Positions 21,605 through 30,796 of a stretch of 64,000 nucleotides of DNA are shown here, one piece after another. How positions within the stretch are numbered: position 1 is the stretch's first letter; each line of letters opens with the position of its first letter. The notes under the pieces are model-generated. The model saw only the letters and a program-made list of their open reading frames with translations, made no database searches and was not told the origin of the DNA. Source of the stretch: Massilia aurea (lineage in GTDB: Bacteria > Pseudomonadota > Gammaproteobacteria > Burkholderiales > Burkholderiaceae_D); NCBI RefSeq assembly GCF_014200505.1, contig NZ_JACHBX010000003.1, positions 310,001 to 374,000 on the forward strand, written 5' to 3'. The position numbers and the translations under genes were made by a program.

Positions 21605-22561
21605 CTAGTTGACGACGCAACGGAATGCCATGCTTCTCTTCCCAGAAAACTTCGTGTATGGAACCTCTTTTTCAGCGCCGCGCGGCTGGTCCGAGAACAA
21701 AGTCCAGGTATCGGATCGTTCCACTGGCTCCATGCCACTTCGCTCCATGTTCATTACAAGCTGCCCCAAGTTACCGCGCACAACCCGCTGTTCTCCCGAT
21801 GCCGGTCCCTTTGGGTTACTGAAAGGCGAATTCGTATAATAGTCGGCTGCATACCAGTCATTCACCCATTCGCCACTGACGCCGAAGTCGTAGAATCCAG
21901 CAGGATTAGGCGGGAATTGTCCTACTGGAAGGCGCCCGCCGCCTTCTTTTTCCTGGCCGTACGACGGAAAGTTCCTGCCCTGTTCCTCCTTCCCGTTATC
22001 AGTAGGGAACAAATTCCGCTTGCCGCCACTACGTGCTGCATATTCCCATTGTGCCTCAGTGGGCAGATCAATAGCCAAACCAGCCTGCGTACCTATCCAC
22101 TGACAATATTCCTTCGCCCCGTGCCAAGTTACGCCCGCCGCGTGATTGGCTGTTCGCGTTCTCAGATAGGACCTGTTCTGATTTACCGGTGAAATCCTTA
22201 GTGCTGCAGAAAAGACATCGAATTCTCCGTAGGTCACAGGATACTTACTCAGGGAGAAGCGATTGAGCTTCACCTTGTGCAGCGGTTTCGACTGCGGATA
22301 GCCATCAAATGGCAAACCTTCCGGATTGACCTCAGGCCCCCAATCTCCCATGTCAAACGTCCCTGCCGGCAGTTTGATCATGTTCTTTTTCGTCCGAGCC
22401 ACGAGGCTTGCGATCTGCTCTGAAGTGGGTGCAGGATCACGGACATTGCCGTCCTCCAGAACTTCAATACCGGAATTTTCCTGAGGCTTGGTCTCGGCTT
22501 GAACGCCGGCCTGCAGGGCAAGTAAAGCAACAACGAGAACGACATCAGTTTTTTTCATCAT
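21605..22561 (-). CDS. Exported SUMF1/FGE-like protein, paralogue 4 (putative T6SS immunity)
   Basis: A 318-residue paralogue and the most diverged of the four. Signal peptide MMKKTDVVLVVALLALQAGVQA, near-identical to paralogue 2. The variable segment reads ISPVNQNRSYLRTRTANHAA, and the end loses the otherwise constant YIGFRC, reading SMAFRC. An upstream in-frame ATG at 22627 exists, but the spacer homology and alignment with paralogue 2 place the start at 22561 (or the next Met at 22558). It is the first-transcribed gene of the minus-strand array, about 100 bp after the stop of the DUF2254 gene, which is read in the same direction. Confidence 0.7.
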   Translation of the reverse strand: MMKKTDVVLVVALLALQAGVQAETKPQENSGIEVLEDGNVRDPAPTSEQIASLVARTKKNMIKLPAGTFDMGDWGPEVNPEGLPFDGYPQSKPLHKVKLNRFSLSKYPVTYGEFDVFSAALRISPVNQNRSYLRTRTANHAAGVTWHGAKEYCQWIGTQAGLAIDLPTEAQWEYAARSGGKRNLFPTDNGKEEQGRNFPSYGQEKEGGGRLPVGQFPPNPAGFYDFGVSGEWVNDWYAADYYTNSPFSNPKGPASGEQRVVRGNLGQLVMNMERSGMEPVERSDTWTLFSDQPRGAEKEVPYTKFSGKRSMAFRCVVN

Positions 22562-22660
22562 CCATGCCATGAATTGGAATCCATTAACTTCCCGAGCAAC
22601 AGGGCTTCTCATCCGGCGCAATGGCACAGATGCTCATGCCAATCCCGCCTGTCCTGGCAG

Positions 22661-23920
22661 TCATGCCGGCCCCCAATAATCAGCATGCCGGCGGCGCAGT
22701 TGTGCCAGGTCCGGCGCGAAGTCGAGGGCGGCCGCTGACCGTGCCAGAGCCTCGTCGGCCTGACGCTGCGCCACGGCGCGCAGGTGCGGATCGCCGCAGC
22801 GGCCCAGCTCGCCGCACACCCACTGCAGGTGCAACGCAATTTCCAGCACCCCGGCGCCATCGCGGGCCAGCGGCGGGAAGATATCGTTGAACATGTCGTC
22901 CAGCGACAGCGGCGGCACCTCGACGCGCTCATGTTCGGGCTCGACGCCGAAATCGGGATGGGTCCATGCATCGAAGATCCGGTAGACCGCATTGAGCACG
23001 ACGATGGCAGTGCCCGGATCGTTGATGCCGGCCGACAGCGCGCGGCTACCGATCTCGGTCAGCACGACCAGCCCGAAGCCCGGGTCTTCGTCGAACTGGC
23101 GCAGTGGTCCAATGGTAAATGCCTTGGCGATCAGGTCCGGTTCGATCGTACCGGCGTCTTGCCCATCGGGTAGCACGTACCCGATCGGGCGCGAGCAGAC
23201 GATCAGCGCGCCGGGCGCAACGGCCAGCGTGATGCGCAGCTTGCGCTCGGCGGCGATGCGCTGCAGCGCATCCATGTCCACCCGCTGCAGATAGCCACTC
23301 GCCTGGCTGTGAAAGGCCAGGCCGGCCGGTGGGCCGAAGGCCACCATGCCGCCCATGCAAGGCAGCCGGGTGCGGCGCGCCATCGCTTCGGCGGCCGCAC
23401 GTTCGACCCTGGCAATCACGGCGCCCAGGCGCCCCAGGCGCGCGATGCTGTCGACCCAGCGCACGAACACGAGCACGACAATCACCAGCGTGAGAAGGGT
23501 CAGCACGAACAGCGTGAAGCGGCCTGGCTTGCCAAAGTAATCGTTGGTCGTCGCGCTCAGGCCAATGATGGCGAAGATGAAGGCGCCGACAAAGATCGAC
23601 AGCGCGTTCTGCGAGACGTCATCGGCAATCACCAGCGGAAACGCGCGCTCGGTGGCCGACTGCCCGGTCGACGCATAGGCAGCCACCATCGAGGCGACAG
23701 CGAACGTGGCGACGCCCAGCATGCTGGCGGCGATCACCTTGAGCAGGTCGACGATCGAGCCTTGCGCGATTTCCGGCACCTTCCAGTCGATCGGGATGCT
23801 GTCGACCAGGTGCGCCAGCGCCACGCCGGCAACGGAGAGAACGCAGGCGATCATGGGTTTGACCCACAGCCGCTCGCGCAAGCGGTTCATCACGAATTGC
23901 ATCCGGGCCGGCAGGATCAT
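22661..23920 (-). CDS. DUF2254 membrane protein
   Basis: A 419-residue inner-membrane protein with a recognisable DUF2254 layout. Four N-terminal membrane segments (about 20-42, 60-86, 108-128, 136-158, the last LFVLTLLTLVIVVLVFVRWV) are followed by a long cytoplasmic region with the conserved LTEIGSRALSAGINDPGTA at about residues 285-305. The family has no established function. The ATG at 23920 has GAGGAG 13 bp upstream, a rather long spacing, so a nearby alternative start is possible. It is not obviously linked to the T6SS island. Confidence 0.8.
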   Translation of the reverse strand: MILPARMQFVMNRLRERLWVKPMIACVLSVAGVALAHLVDSIPIDWKVPEIAQGSIVDLLKVIAASMLGVATFAVASMVAAYASTGQSATERAFPLVIADDVSQNALSIFVGAFIFAIIGLSATTNDYFGKPGRFTLFVLTLLTLVIVVLVFVRWVDSIARLGRLGAVIARVERAAAEAMARRTRLPCMGGMVAFGPPAGLAFHSQASGYLQRVDMDALQRIAAERKLRITLAVAPGALIVCSRPIGYVLPDGQDAGTIEPDLIAKAFTIGPLRQFDEDPGFGLVVLTEIGSRALSAGINDPGTAIVVLNAVYRIFDAWTHPDFGVEPEHERVEVPPLSLDDMFNDIFPPLARDGAGVLEIALHLQWVCGELGRCGDPHLRAVAQRQADEALARSAAALDFAPDLAQLRRRHADYWGPA

Positions 23921-24070
23921 GGTGGTCAGTCAACTCCTCTATTCAAAGCGTGGTGTGGCAAGCTGCTCCGGCAGTGTAGAGCAATGATCAAAACCACCAT
24001 ATTTAAGTACGACACGTCGGCACGCCGGGGTGTGTTGACACGCCATCCCGGCAGCGCCATACTTGCCCGA

Positions 24071-24084
24071 TGTTAGCGTTATCA
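24071..24084 (+). promoter_or_regulatory. GntR/LacI-type operator upstream of the symporter-phosphorylase operon
   Basis: TGTTAGCGTTATCA has the TGTTA-N4-TAACA architecture with central CG of the E. coli GntR (gluconate repressor) operator, with one mismatch in the right arm. It agrees at 12 of 14 bases with the site before gntK (32240-32253, minus strand TGTTAGCGGTAACA). It lies 41 bp before the symporter ATG. A GntR-like regulator gene is at 32938-33972. Confidence 0.55.
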
Positions 24085-24125
24085 GTCAACGCCGGCATCA
24101 CTATAAAAATATCTGGAGACAATCA

Positions 24126-25502
24126 ATGTTCAAGCGCGGGCCTGAGACACCTGTGGCGACGGGCGGCAACCTCGGCTGGCGAGAAAAGATCAGCTATGGC
24201 GTGGCCGACATGGGCTTCAATTTTTATTGGGCCAATATTGCCACCTTCCTGCTGATCTTTTATACCGACACATTCGGTATCTCGGCGGCGCAGGCGGCCA
24301 CCCTGCTCGCCTCGATCAAGCTGATCAACGCCTTCACCGACCCCGTGATCGGCGCCTTTGCCGACCGCACCAATACCCGCTTCGGCAAGTTCCGGCCCTA
24401 CCTGATCTGGATGTCGATCCCGCTTGGTGCCGCGGCCGTGCTCACCTACACCACGCCCGACCTGGACGCCAACGGCAAGCTGCTGTGGGCCTACGGCAGC
24501 TACCTCGCGATGATGGTCTGCTACACCTGCGTGAACATTCCCTACAACGCGCTCTCCGGCGTGATCTCGAACGACCCGCAGGAACGCTCGACAATCAACG
24601 GCCTGCGCTTCATCTTCGCCTTCGCCGGCAGCACGCTGGTGACAGCCGCCACGCCGGCGATGGTGGCATGGCTCGGCGCCGGTGACGACGTGCGCGGCTG
24701 GCAGTTGACGATGCTCGCGTGGAGCGTGGCGGCATCGGTCATGTTCCTGATTACGTTCCTCAATACCCGCGAGCGCGTGCTCCCCCCGCCCGGCCAGAAG
24801 AGCGACGTCTGGCGCGACATCCGCGACCTGGCGTCCAACCGGCCCTGGGTCGTGCTGTTCGTGCTGGCCCTGGTGATCATGGTGACGATCACGCTGCGCA
24901 CCACGACCTCGGCCTACTACTTCAAGTACGTCGTCGGCCGCCCCGAGCTGATGGCGACCTTCGTGCCGACCTATATGGTGTTTGCCGCCGTCGGCGCGGC
25001 CTGCACGCCGCTGCTCACGCGCTTCATCGACAAGAAGCTGCTGATGATCCTGTTGATGAGCTGCACCGCCGTGCTGTCATCGCTGTTCTTCCTGATCCCG
25101 GCCGACCGGATCGACCTGATGTTCGTGCTGCAGGCGGGCCTGGGCCTGGTGCTCGGACCCAAGTCGCCGCTGGCGTTCTCGATGTATGCCGACACCGCCG
25201 ACTACAACGAGTGGCGCACTGGCCGGCGCGCCACCGCGATGACCTTCGCCGCCGCGACGTTCTCGCAAAAGCTCGGCACCGCGGTGGCGGTCAGCGTCAT
25301 CGGCGCCGTCTTTACCTGGCTCGGCTACGTGCCCAATGCGGCGCAGAGCATCGGCTCGCAGGCCGGCATCGTCTGGCTGATGTCGTTCGTGCCGGCCGCC
25401 TTTGCGCTGGTGGCCGTGCTGGTGATGTGCTTGTATAACCTCGACGCCAAGGCCTTGGCGCGCATGGGCGCCGAACTGGCCGCGCGCAAGGCGGCGCCAT
25501 GA
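24126..25502 (+). CDS. GPH-family (MelB-like) glycoside:cation symporter
   Basis: A 458-residue twelve-helix inner-membrane transporter. It carries the glycoside-pentoside-hexuronide signature: [11 protein letters not shown] near the N-terminus, then the [21 protein letters not shown] loop region between TM2 and TM3. ATG 24126 has CTGGAGAC 8 bp upstream, which decides against the open frame further upstream. Its stop overlaps the phosphorylase start by 4 bp (ATGA). Transport of the phosphorylase substrate, an intact disaccharide or disaccharide acid, is the natural inference. Confidence 0.9.
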   Translation: MFKRGPETPVATGGNLGWREKISYGVADMGFNFYWANIATFLLIFYTDTFGISAAQAATLLASIKLINAFTDPVIGAFADRTNTRFGKFRPYLIWMSIPLGAAAVLTYTTPDLDANGKLLWAYGSYLAMMVCYTCVNIPYNALSGVISNDPQERSTINGLRFIFAFAGSTLVTAATPAMVAWLGAGDDVRGWQLTMLAWSVAASVMFLITFLNTRERVLPPPGQKSDVWRDIRDLASNRPWVVLFVLALVIMVTITLRTTTSAYYFKYVVGRPELMATFVPTYMVFAAVGAACTPLLTRFIDKKLLMILLMSCTAVLSSLFFLIPADRIDLMFVLQAGLGLVLGPKSPLAFSMYADTADYNEWRTGRRATAMTFAAATFSQKLGTAVAVSVIGAVFTWLGYVPNAAQSIGSQAGIVWLMSFVPAAFALVAVLVMCLYNLDAKALARMGAELAARKAAP

Positions 25503-27868
25503 TTCCAATGGAGATTGCCCCGATGCTGTACCCGCAAGACGACCGCTATGTGCTCACCAGCCCGACCGCCATGCCGCAGGCAGGCGGCTTCCTGTGGAAC
25601 CGCAGGATGATGATCCAGACGACCTGCCGCGGCTACGCCACCGCGCAGTTCATGCAACCCGAGCCCGGCAAGTACTCGCACGGCCCGAACATGGAAGCAA
25701 AATCGTTCATGCAGCCGGAGCAGAATTACTATGCCCACCATCCGGGCCGCTTCGTCTACGTGAAGGACGAAGACACGGGCGAGCTGTTCTCGGCGCCGTA
25801 CGAACCGGTACGCGGTGGGCTCGATCGCTTCGCGTTCTCGGTCGGGCGCACCGACCTGCAATGGACGATCGAAAAGCTCGGCATCCGCATCGACCTGACG
25901 CTCGCGTTGCCGGTCGACGACGTGGCCGAACTGTGGACGGTGGCCGTCACCAATCTGACCGAACGCGCGCGCCGCATCAGCATCTACCCGTACTTCACGG
26001 TTGGCTACATGTCGTGGATGAACCAGTCGGCAGAGTACCGGCACGACCTTGGCGGCATCGTCGCAACCTGCATCACGCCGTACCAGAAGCTGGATGACTT
26101 CTTCAAGAACCGCCTGCTGAAAGACCGCACGGTGCTGCTGTGCGAGCAAGCGCCGGACGCCTGGGAAACCGGGCAAAAGGTCTTTGAAGGCGAAGGTGGC
26201 CTGCATGCGCCATCGACGCTGGCGCCCGCCCTGCTGCCCTGCGGCGACGCGCGCTACGAAACGCCGGCCGCCGTTGTCCAGTACCGCCTGGCCCTGGCGC
26301 CCGGCGAGGCCGCCACCCGCCGCCTGCTGTTCGGCCCTGCGTTCGACGATGCCGAGATTGCGCTGCTGCGCCAGCGCTACCTCAGCGAGGAAGGCTTCGC
26401 CGCTGCCGCGCGCGACTACGCCGCCTACATCGCCGAGGGCGACGGCGTGCTGCAGATCGTCACGCCCGACCCCGAGCTGGATAATTTTGTCAACACGTGG
26501 CTGGCGCGCCAGGTGTATTACCACGGCGACGTCAATCGCCTCAGCACCGACCCGCAGACCCGCAACTACCTGCAAGACAATATGGGCATGGTGTTCGTCA
26601 AGCCGGCCGCTGCCCGCGCTGCCTTCCTGCATGCGCTGAGCCAGCAGGAAGCCAATGGCGCCATGCCGGACGGGATCCTGCTGTTCGAGGGCGCCGAACT
26701 CAAATACATCAATCAGATCCCGCACACCGATCACTGCGTCTGGCTGCCGGTCTGCCTTCAAGCCTATCTCGATGAAACCGGTGACAGCGCGATTCTCGAC
26801 GTGCCGGTCAGCGCGCACGGCGGCGACGTCAAATCTGCGTTCGAGCGCATCTGCCTTGCGATGGACTGGCTCTTGCTGCGACGCGATGCGCGGGGCCTCT
26901 CCTACATCGAACAGGGCGACTGGTGCGATCCGATGAACATGGTCGGCTACAAGGGCCGCGGCGTCTCGGGCTGGCTGACCGTGGCCGCCGCCTACGCGCT
27001 GAACCTGTGGGCCGACGTCTGCGCCGCGCGAGATGATGAGGCGATGCAGGCGCGCTACCGCGATGGCGCCGCCGCCATGAACGCGTCTGCCAACGCGCAC
27101 CTGTGGGATGGCAGCTGGTTCGCACGTGGCATCACCGACGACGACGTCAAGTTCGGCGTGGCGGCCGATACCGAGGGCCGCATCTACCTGAACCCACAAA
27201 GCTGGGCATTTTTGTCGGGCGCCGCAAACGATGCGCAGCGCGCGCAGATGCTGCCCGAGATCGACGCGCAATTGAAGACACCCTACGGCGTGCAGATGTT
27301 CGCCCCGCCCTATAGCGCCATGCGCGAAGACATCGGCCGCGTCACGCAAAAGCATCCCGGCTCGGCCGAGAATGGCGCGGTCTACAACCACGCCGCCGTG
27401 TTCTACATCTTCAGCCTGTACACGATTGGCGAGGCCGACCGCGCCTTCGACGCGCTGCGCAAGATGATTCCCGGCCCGGACCTGGCCGACTACCTGCAGC
27501 GTGGCCAGCTGCCGGTATTCATCCCCAACTACTACCGCGGCGCGTACCACGAGTACCCGCGCACGGCCGGGCGCTCGAGCCAGTTGTTCAACACGGGCAC
27601 CGTGGCCTGGGTCTATCGCTGCCTGATCGAAGGCCTGTGTGGCTTGAAGGGTGATGCGAATGGCTTGACGGTCAATCCGCAACTGCCGTCCGGCTGGCCC
27701 GGCATGACGGTCACGCGGCGCTTCCGCGGCGCGACGTTCGAGGTGGATATACGGCGCGGCGCAGTCGGGCGCGTGACGGTGACGTGTGACGGCGTCGAAC
27801 TGGCTGCGGCCCGCATCGACAAGATCGACGCGGGCCGCACGTATCGCTTGCAGGTACTGGTGCCCTAG
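25499..27868 (+). CDS. GH94-type disaccharide phosphorylase, candidate cellobionic acid phosphorylase
   Basis: A 789-residue cytoplasmic enzyme without signal peptide. GH94-like layout: N-terminal beta-sandwich (about 1-290), helical linker, (alpha/alpha)6 barrel and C-terminal sheet. The probable general acid lies in [20 protein letters not shown] (Asp near residue 480), the counterpart of GDWND in cellobiose phosphorylase. Length equals that known for 4-O-beta-D-glucosyl-D-gluconate (cellobionate) phosphorylases, which yield glucose 1-phosphate and gluconate. A gluconokinase and a GntR-like regulator nearby with a shared operator favour that substrate, but laminaribiose-type or other beta-glucosides are not excluded. 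A second Met at 25508 is an alternative start. Confidence 0.75.
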   Translation: MIPMEIAPMLYPQDDRYVLTSPTAMPQAGGFLWNRRMMIQTTCRGYATAQFMQPEPGKYSHGPNMEAKSFMQPEQNYYAHHPGRFVYVKDEDTGELFSAPYEPVRGGLDRFAFSVGRTDLQWTIEKLGIRIDLTLALPVDDVAELWTVAVTNLTERARRISIYPYFTVGYMSWMNQSAEYRHDLGGIVATCITPYQKLDDFFKNRLLKDRTVLLCEQAPDAWETGQKVFEGEGGLHAPSTLAPALLPCGDARYETPAAVVQYRLALAPGEAATRRLLFGPAFDDAEIALLRQRYLSEEGFAAAARDYAAYIAEGDGVLQIVTPDPELDNFVNTWLARQVYYHGDVNRLSTDPQTRNYLQDNMGMVFVKPAAARAAFLHALSQQEANGAMPDGILLFEGAELKYINQIPHTDHCVWLPVCLQAYLDETGDSAILDVPVSAHGGDVKSAFERICLAMDWLLLRRDARGLSYIEQGDWCDPMNMVGYKGRGVSGWLTVAAAYALNLWADVCAARDDEAMQARYRDGAAAMNASANAHLWDGSWFARGITDDDVKFGVAADTEGRIYLNPQSWAFLSGAANDAQRAQMLPEIDAQLKTPYGVQMFAPPYSAMREDIGRVTQKHPGSAENGAVYNHAAVFYIFSLYTIGEADRAFDALRKMIPGPDLADYLQRGQLPVFIPNYYRGAYHEYPRTAGRSSQLFNTGTVAWVYRCLIEGLCGLKGDANGLTVNPQLPSGWPGMTVTRRFRGATFEVDIRRGAVGRVTVTCDGVELAAARIDKIDAGRTYRLQVLVP

Positions 27869-27869
27869 A

Positions 27870-29651
27870 TCACTGCATCGTGTAGGTCTGCTGCGCCGTA
27901 TCGACGGCAGCGTTGCGCGCCGCGTCCCAGTACGTGAAGGTGTAGCGCACCACGTTGCCGATCGCCAGACCGCCTGCCGTGAACGTGTTCACGCCATTGG
28001 CCAGCTGCATGCGCACGTTCTGCTGCGCGCCGTTGTTGACCGTGTAGTGCACGTCGGCCCAGCTGCCGGTGGTGGTGCGGAACTGCAGCATCGTCGACGA
28101 CGTCTGGCTCACCGACGTCGGCCCGGTCTGCACTGGCGGCGTCGTAGTGCCGCCACCGCCCGACTCCCAGACGATATCGTCAAGCGCGAACTGGAAGCTG
28201 GATGTGGGCAGGCTGCCGTCGATACTCGAGATCATGAAGATGTCGTACAGGGACTGCGCCGCCACCAGGGGCCCGAGCAGCGTCGAGACGGGAATCGACG
28301 CCTGCGCCCACTGCCCGTTGCGCACGAGCCCATAGGCGGTGGTGTTGGCCGGGAAGTTCACCCAGTTCTGGTTGGTGAACGTGTCGCCCACACCGATCCG
28401 GAAGCCCACGTTGGCCGGAATCTTGATGCGGAACTTGACCGTGCCATTGGTGCGGTAGTTCGACAGGTCGCGCACCTGGCGCGCCTGGATGCCGCCGCCG
28501 AACCACTGGCCCGGCGCCGTGTAGTTCCAGGCGATGACGTTGCTGCCTTCGTACGGCGCCGTGTTGCCGGCGCCGCTGGACGCTGCATTCCACAGGAAGA
28601 TATCGGAACTGGTGCCCGCCACCAGCTTGGCATTGACCGCCGTGTTATCGGTAAAGATGCCGAACTTGCCCGCTACTTCGGGCGCGCTCTGGTTGCCCAG
28701 CTTGACCTGCCCCTTGCCATCGAGCTGGTACACGCGCACGTAGTCGACATACATCGTGCCCGGCAGCGGCGCCGTGACCTGGCTGGCATTGGCCGCATCG
28801 GTGAAGTTGCCGCCCACGGCCATGTTCAGCAGCAGGTAGAACGGCGCCTGCAGCGCGCTCGAATTGACCGGCAGCGGCGCGTTGTACAGATTGTGCTCGA
28901 CGCCGTTGTCGACGACCGAGAAGCGCATTTCGCTCTCGGTCCAGTAGAAGCGGTAGGTGACGAAACGGTTGGCCAGCGACGTGGTCGGCACGTGCCAGTT
29001 ATCGGTCTGCCACGCGGTCGATGCGGCGCAGCTCTCGTTGCCGGACACGCAGGCGGCCTGCTGCCAGGTGATCACGTTGGCGCCGACGAAATGGTTCGAC
29101 GACGGCGCCCCGCCCTCGGCCCGCACCGCGGCCTTGTGCCCCATCTCCATCATGTCGATCTCGCCGTTGCGCGGCCAGGTCTGCGGACTCACGCCCAGCA
29201 GCCAGGCAGCGGGCCACAGGCCGGTGCCAAGGTTCGGCGTGGCCATGCGCACCTCGATCATCCCGTACTGCACCTGCACCTTGTTGCGCGAGTCGAGCCG
29301 CGCCGATGTGAACAGATTGCTGCCCACGGTCTGGCTGCGTGCCTGGATCGCCAGCGCGCGCGTGCCCGATTCGAACGGCACGTTGGCGATGGTGGCGTTG
29401 TTGGGACTGTAGTACTGCAGCTCGGCATTGCCATAGCCGCACAGGCCGATCTGGCAACCATTCCCGTCCTGCAGGTTCCAGACGCCCGTATTCACGCTGG
29501 TACCATTGAATTCTTCGGACCATAGCAGCTGGCCGATGACGGGATTGGTGACGCTGGCGATTGCCTGCGTACTGCATGCCAGCGCAAGGCCGGCGACGAG
29601 CAGCTGGAACGGCTTCCATCTGGAGCGGGGTTGCTGGGGTAGATGACTCAC
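27870..29651 (-). CDS. Secreted GH16 beta-glucanase with CBM56
   Basis: A 593-residue secreted endo-beta-1,3(-1,3/1,4)-glucanase (laminarinase type). Order: signal peptide (FQLLVAGLALACSTQAIA), GH16 domain (about 33-300) with catalytic GEIDMMEMG holding nucleophile and acid/base glutamates, a middle jelly-roll-like module (about 310-495), a Gly/Thr linker, and a C-terminal CBM56-like beta-1,3-glucan-binding module (about 505-593). The frame is open to 29837, but GTG 29651 is preceded by AGAGGAG at 6 bp and begins right before the signal peptide. A LacI-type palindrome lies 110 bp upstream. It is convergent with the phosphorylase gene (1-bp gap). Confidence 0.88.
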   Translation of the reverse strand: MSHLPQQPRSRWKPFQLLVAGLALACSTQAIASVTNPVIGQLLWSEEFNGTSVNTGVWNLQDGNGCQIGLCGYGNAELQYYSPNNATIANVPFESGTRALAIQARSQTVGSNLFTSARLDSRNKVQVQYGMIEVRMATPNLGTGLWPAAWLLGVSPQTWPRNGEIDMMEMGHKAAVRAEGGAPSSNHFVGANVITWQQAACVSGNESCAASTAWQTDNWHVPTTSLANRFVTYRFYWTESEMRFSVVDNGVEHNLYNAPLPVNSSALQAPFYLLLNMAVGGNFTDAANASQVTAPLPGTMYVDYVRVYQLDGKGQVKLGNQSAPEVAGKFGIFTDNTAVNAKLVAGTSSDIFLWNAASSGAGNTAPYEGSNVIAWNYTAPGQWFGGGIQARQVRDLSNYRTNGTVKFRIKIPANVGFRIGVGDTFTNQNWVNFPANTTAYGLVRNGQWAQASIPVSTLLGPLVAAQSLYDIFMISSIDGSLPTSSFQFALDDIVWESGGGGTTTPPVQTGPTSVSQTSSTMLQFRTTTGSWADVHYTVNNGAQQNVRMQLANGVNTFTAGGLAIGNVVRYTFTYWDAARNAAVDTAQQTYTMQ

Positions 29652-29760
29652 GTTGACTCCTCTTTTCTCACGACAAGAAAATGTGGCCGTGCCGGATTGC
29701 CGTGCCACACGCCGCCAACTTTGCGTTGGTCTCGAATGGTTTTGGTGCCGAATACCGGAT

Positions 29761-29774
29761 TGGAAACGTTTCCA
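29761..29774 (-). promoter_or_regulatory. LacI-family operator palindrome before the GH16 gene
   Basis: TGGAAACGTTTCCA is a perfect 14-bp palindrome with central ACGT, typical of LacI-family sites, 110 bp upstream of the GH16 start. It does not match the TGTTA-type sites of the gluconate-linked genes, so another regulator, probably elsewhere in the genome, is expected. Confidence 0.65.
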
Positions 29775-29889
29775 TACTCGTGTGAAAAATATAGTCCGAT
29801 TTTGGTGGAGCGTCAAACACATCTGCATGTCGCGCATCGGTTTATCCGATACGCATATATCGCTTTACCTTGCGCTGGCGAGGCAGTGC

Positions 29890-30639
29890 CTAGTAGCCCA
29901 CACCGCGCACGCCGCCGGCGGCGCGCAGCGATTCACCGGTGACCCAGTGCGCGTCGCTTGAAGCCAGGAACACGGCCACCGGCGCGATGTCTTCCGGCTC
30001 GCCGAAGCGGCCGAGCGGCGTCCCGGCAATCAGCATCTTGCCGAAATCACCGTCAAAGTTGCCGGCGGTGGCGGGCGTGTTCGTGTGGCCCGGCAGGATG
30101 GCATTGACGCGGATGCCGCGCGGTCCCAGTTCACGCGCCAGCGCGAACGTCAGCGTATCGACGGCGCCCTTGGTGGCCGCATAGACGCTCGACGCCAAAT
30201 ACGGGTCGGTGCTCAGGATCGAGCTGATGTTGATGATGCTGCCGCCATCCTTGAACACCTTGAGTGCTTCGCGAATCGCCAGGAAGTAGCCAAGCACGTT
30301 GACATTGAACTGCTTGTGGAACGCGTCCTCGGTCATCTCGGCCACCATCTCGAAGACGGCCACGCCGGCATTGTTGACGAGGATGTCGAGCGTGCCGTAA
30401 TCGGCCTTCACGCGCTCGAACAGGTTCGCTACGTCGGCTACCTTGCTCATGTCGGCCTGTAGCGCGACTGCCTTGCCGCCGGCTGCCTCGATCGAGGCGA
30501 CCACCGCATCGGCACCCGCCTTGCTGCTGGCGTAGTTCACGATGACGGTGGCGCCCTGTGCGCCGAATGCGCGGGCAATGCCGGCGCCGATGCCGCTCGA
30601 TGCGCCGGTGACGACGGCGATTTTGTTGGTCAGTTTCAT
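29890..30639 (-). CDS. Short-chain dehydrogenase/reductase
   Basis: A 249-residue classical SDR: cofactor loop TGASSGIGAGIA (residues 12-23), NNAGVAVFE, catalytic serine in INISSIL and the YAATK active-site pair near 150-154. The residue pattern after the second strand (NYASSKAG) suggests NADP(H) preference. Substrate unknown. It starts with AAGGA at proper spacing and is divergent from an AraC-type regulator 157 bp away, which probably controls it; this SDR/AraC pairing is common in aldehyde or xenobiotic responses. Confidence 0.9.
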   Translation of the reverse strand: MKLTNKIAVVTGASSGIGAGIARAFGAQGATVIVNYASSKAGADAVVASIEAAGGKAVALQADMSKVADVANLFERVKADYGTLDILVNNAGVAVFEMVAEMTEDAFHKQFNVNVLGYFLAIREALKVFKDGGSIINISSILSTDPYLASSVYAATKGAVDTLTFALARELGPRGIRVNAILPGHTNTPATAGNFDGDFGKMLIAGTPLGRFGEPEDIAPVAVFLASSDAHWVTGESLRAAGGVRGVGY

Positions 30640-30796
30640 GGTGTGTCCTTGGTCGATGTGTCCCGAAGCCCAATGGCTCCGGCGACCAGGACGATGCTAC
30701 GCAGGCGCGGCGTGCACCGCATGCCGGTTCTTCGCGCATGCTTGCCTATTCTTCTCAAAGCCCGTTGCGCCGGCGTGGCCGGTGCTATATTCGGGC

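Larger units (their letters stand above)
17760..22612 (-). repeat. Tandem gene array with 2,512-bp segmental duplication
   Basis: Four homologous units of gene plus about 300-bp spacer lie head to tail. All corresponding gene ends are offset by exactly 2,512 bp: stops 17834/20346 and 19093/21605, starts 18787/21299 and 20049/22561. So a two-gene unit was duplicated as a block with no net indel. Homology to the spacer is visible on the left down to about 17760, beyond the first gene's stop. On the right it fades near 22612, just before the DUF2254 gene. The basic unit is about 1.25 kb, implying an older duplication. Confidence 0.85.

Noticed and set aside
17834..22561. Sulfatase-maturation (formylglycine-generating) function for the four paralogues
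   Set aside because: The catalytic cysteine pair is missing and no sulfatase gene is present; location and duplication fit immunity better.
17760..22612. A CRISPR array or short tandem repeat explanation for the repeated region
   Set aside because: Repeat units are whole genes of over 1 kb with open reading frames, not short repeats with spacers.
25325..27682. A 785-codon open frame on the minus strand opposite the phosphorylase gene
   Set aside because: Its residue mix (His, Arg, Val, Gln rich) and perfect overlap with a well-conserved enzyme show it is a high-GC antisense shadow.
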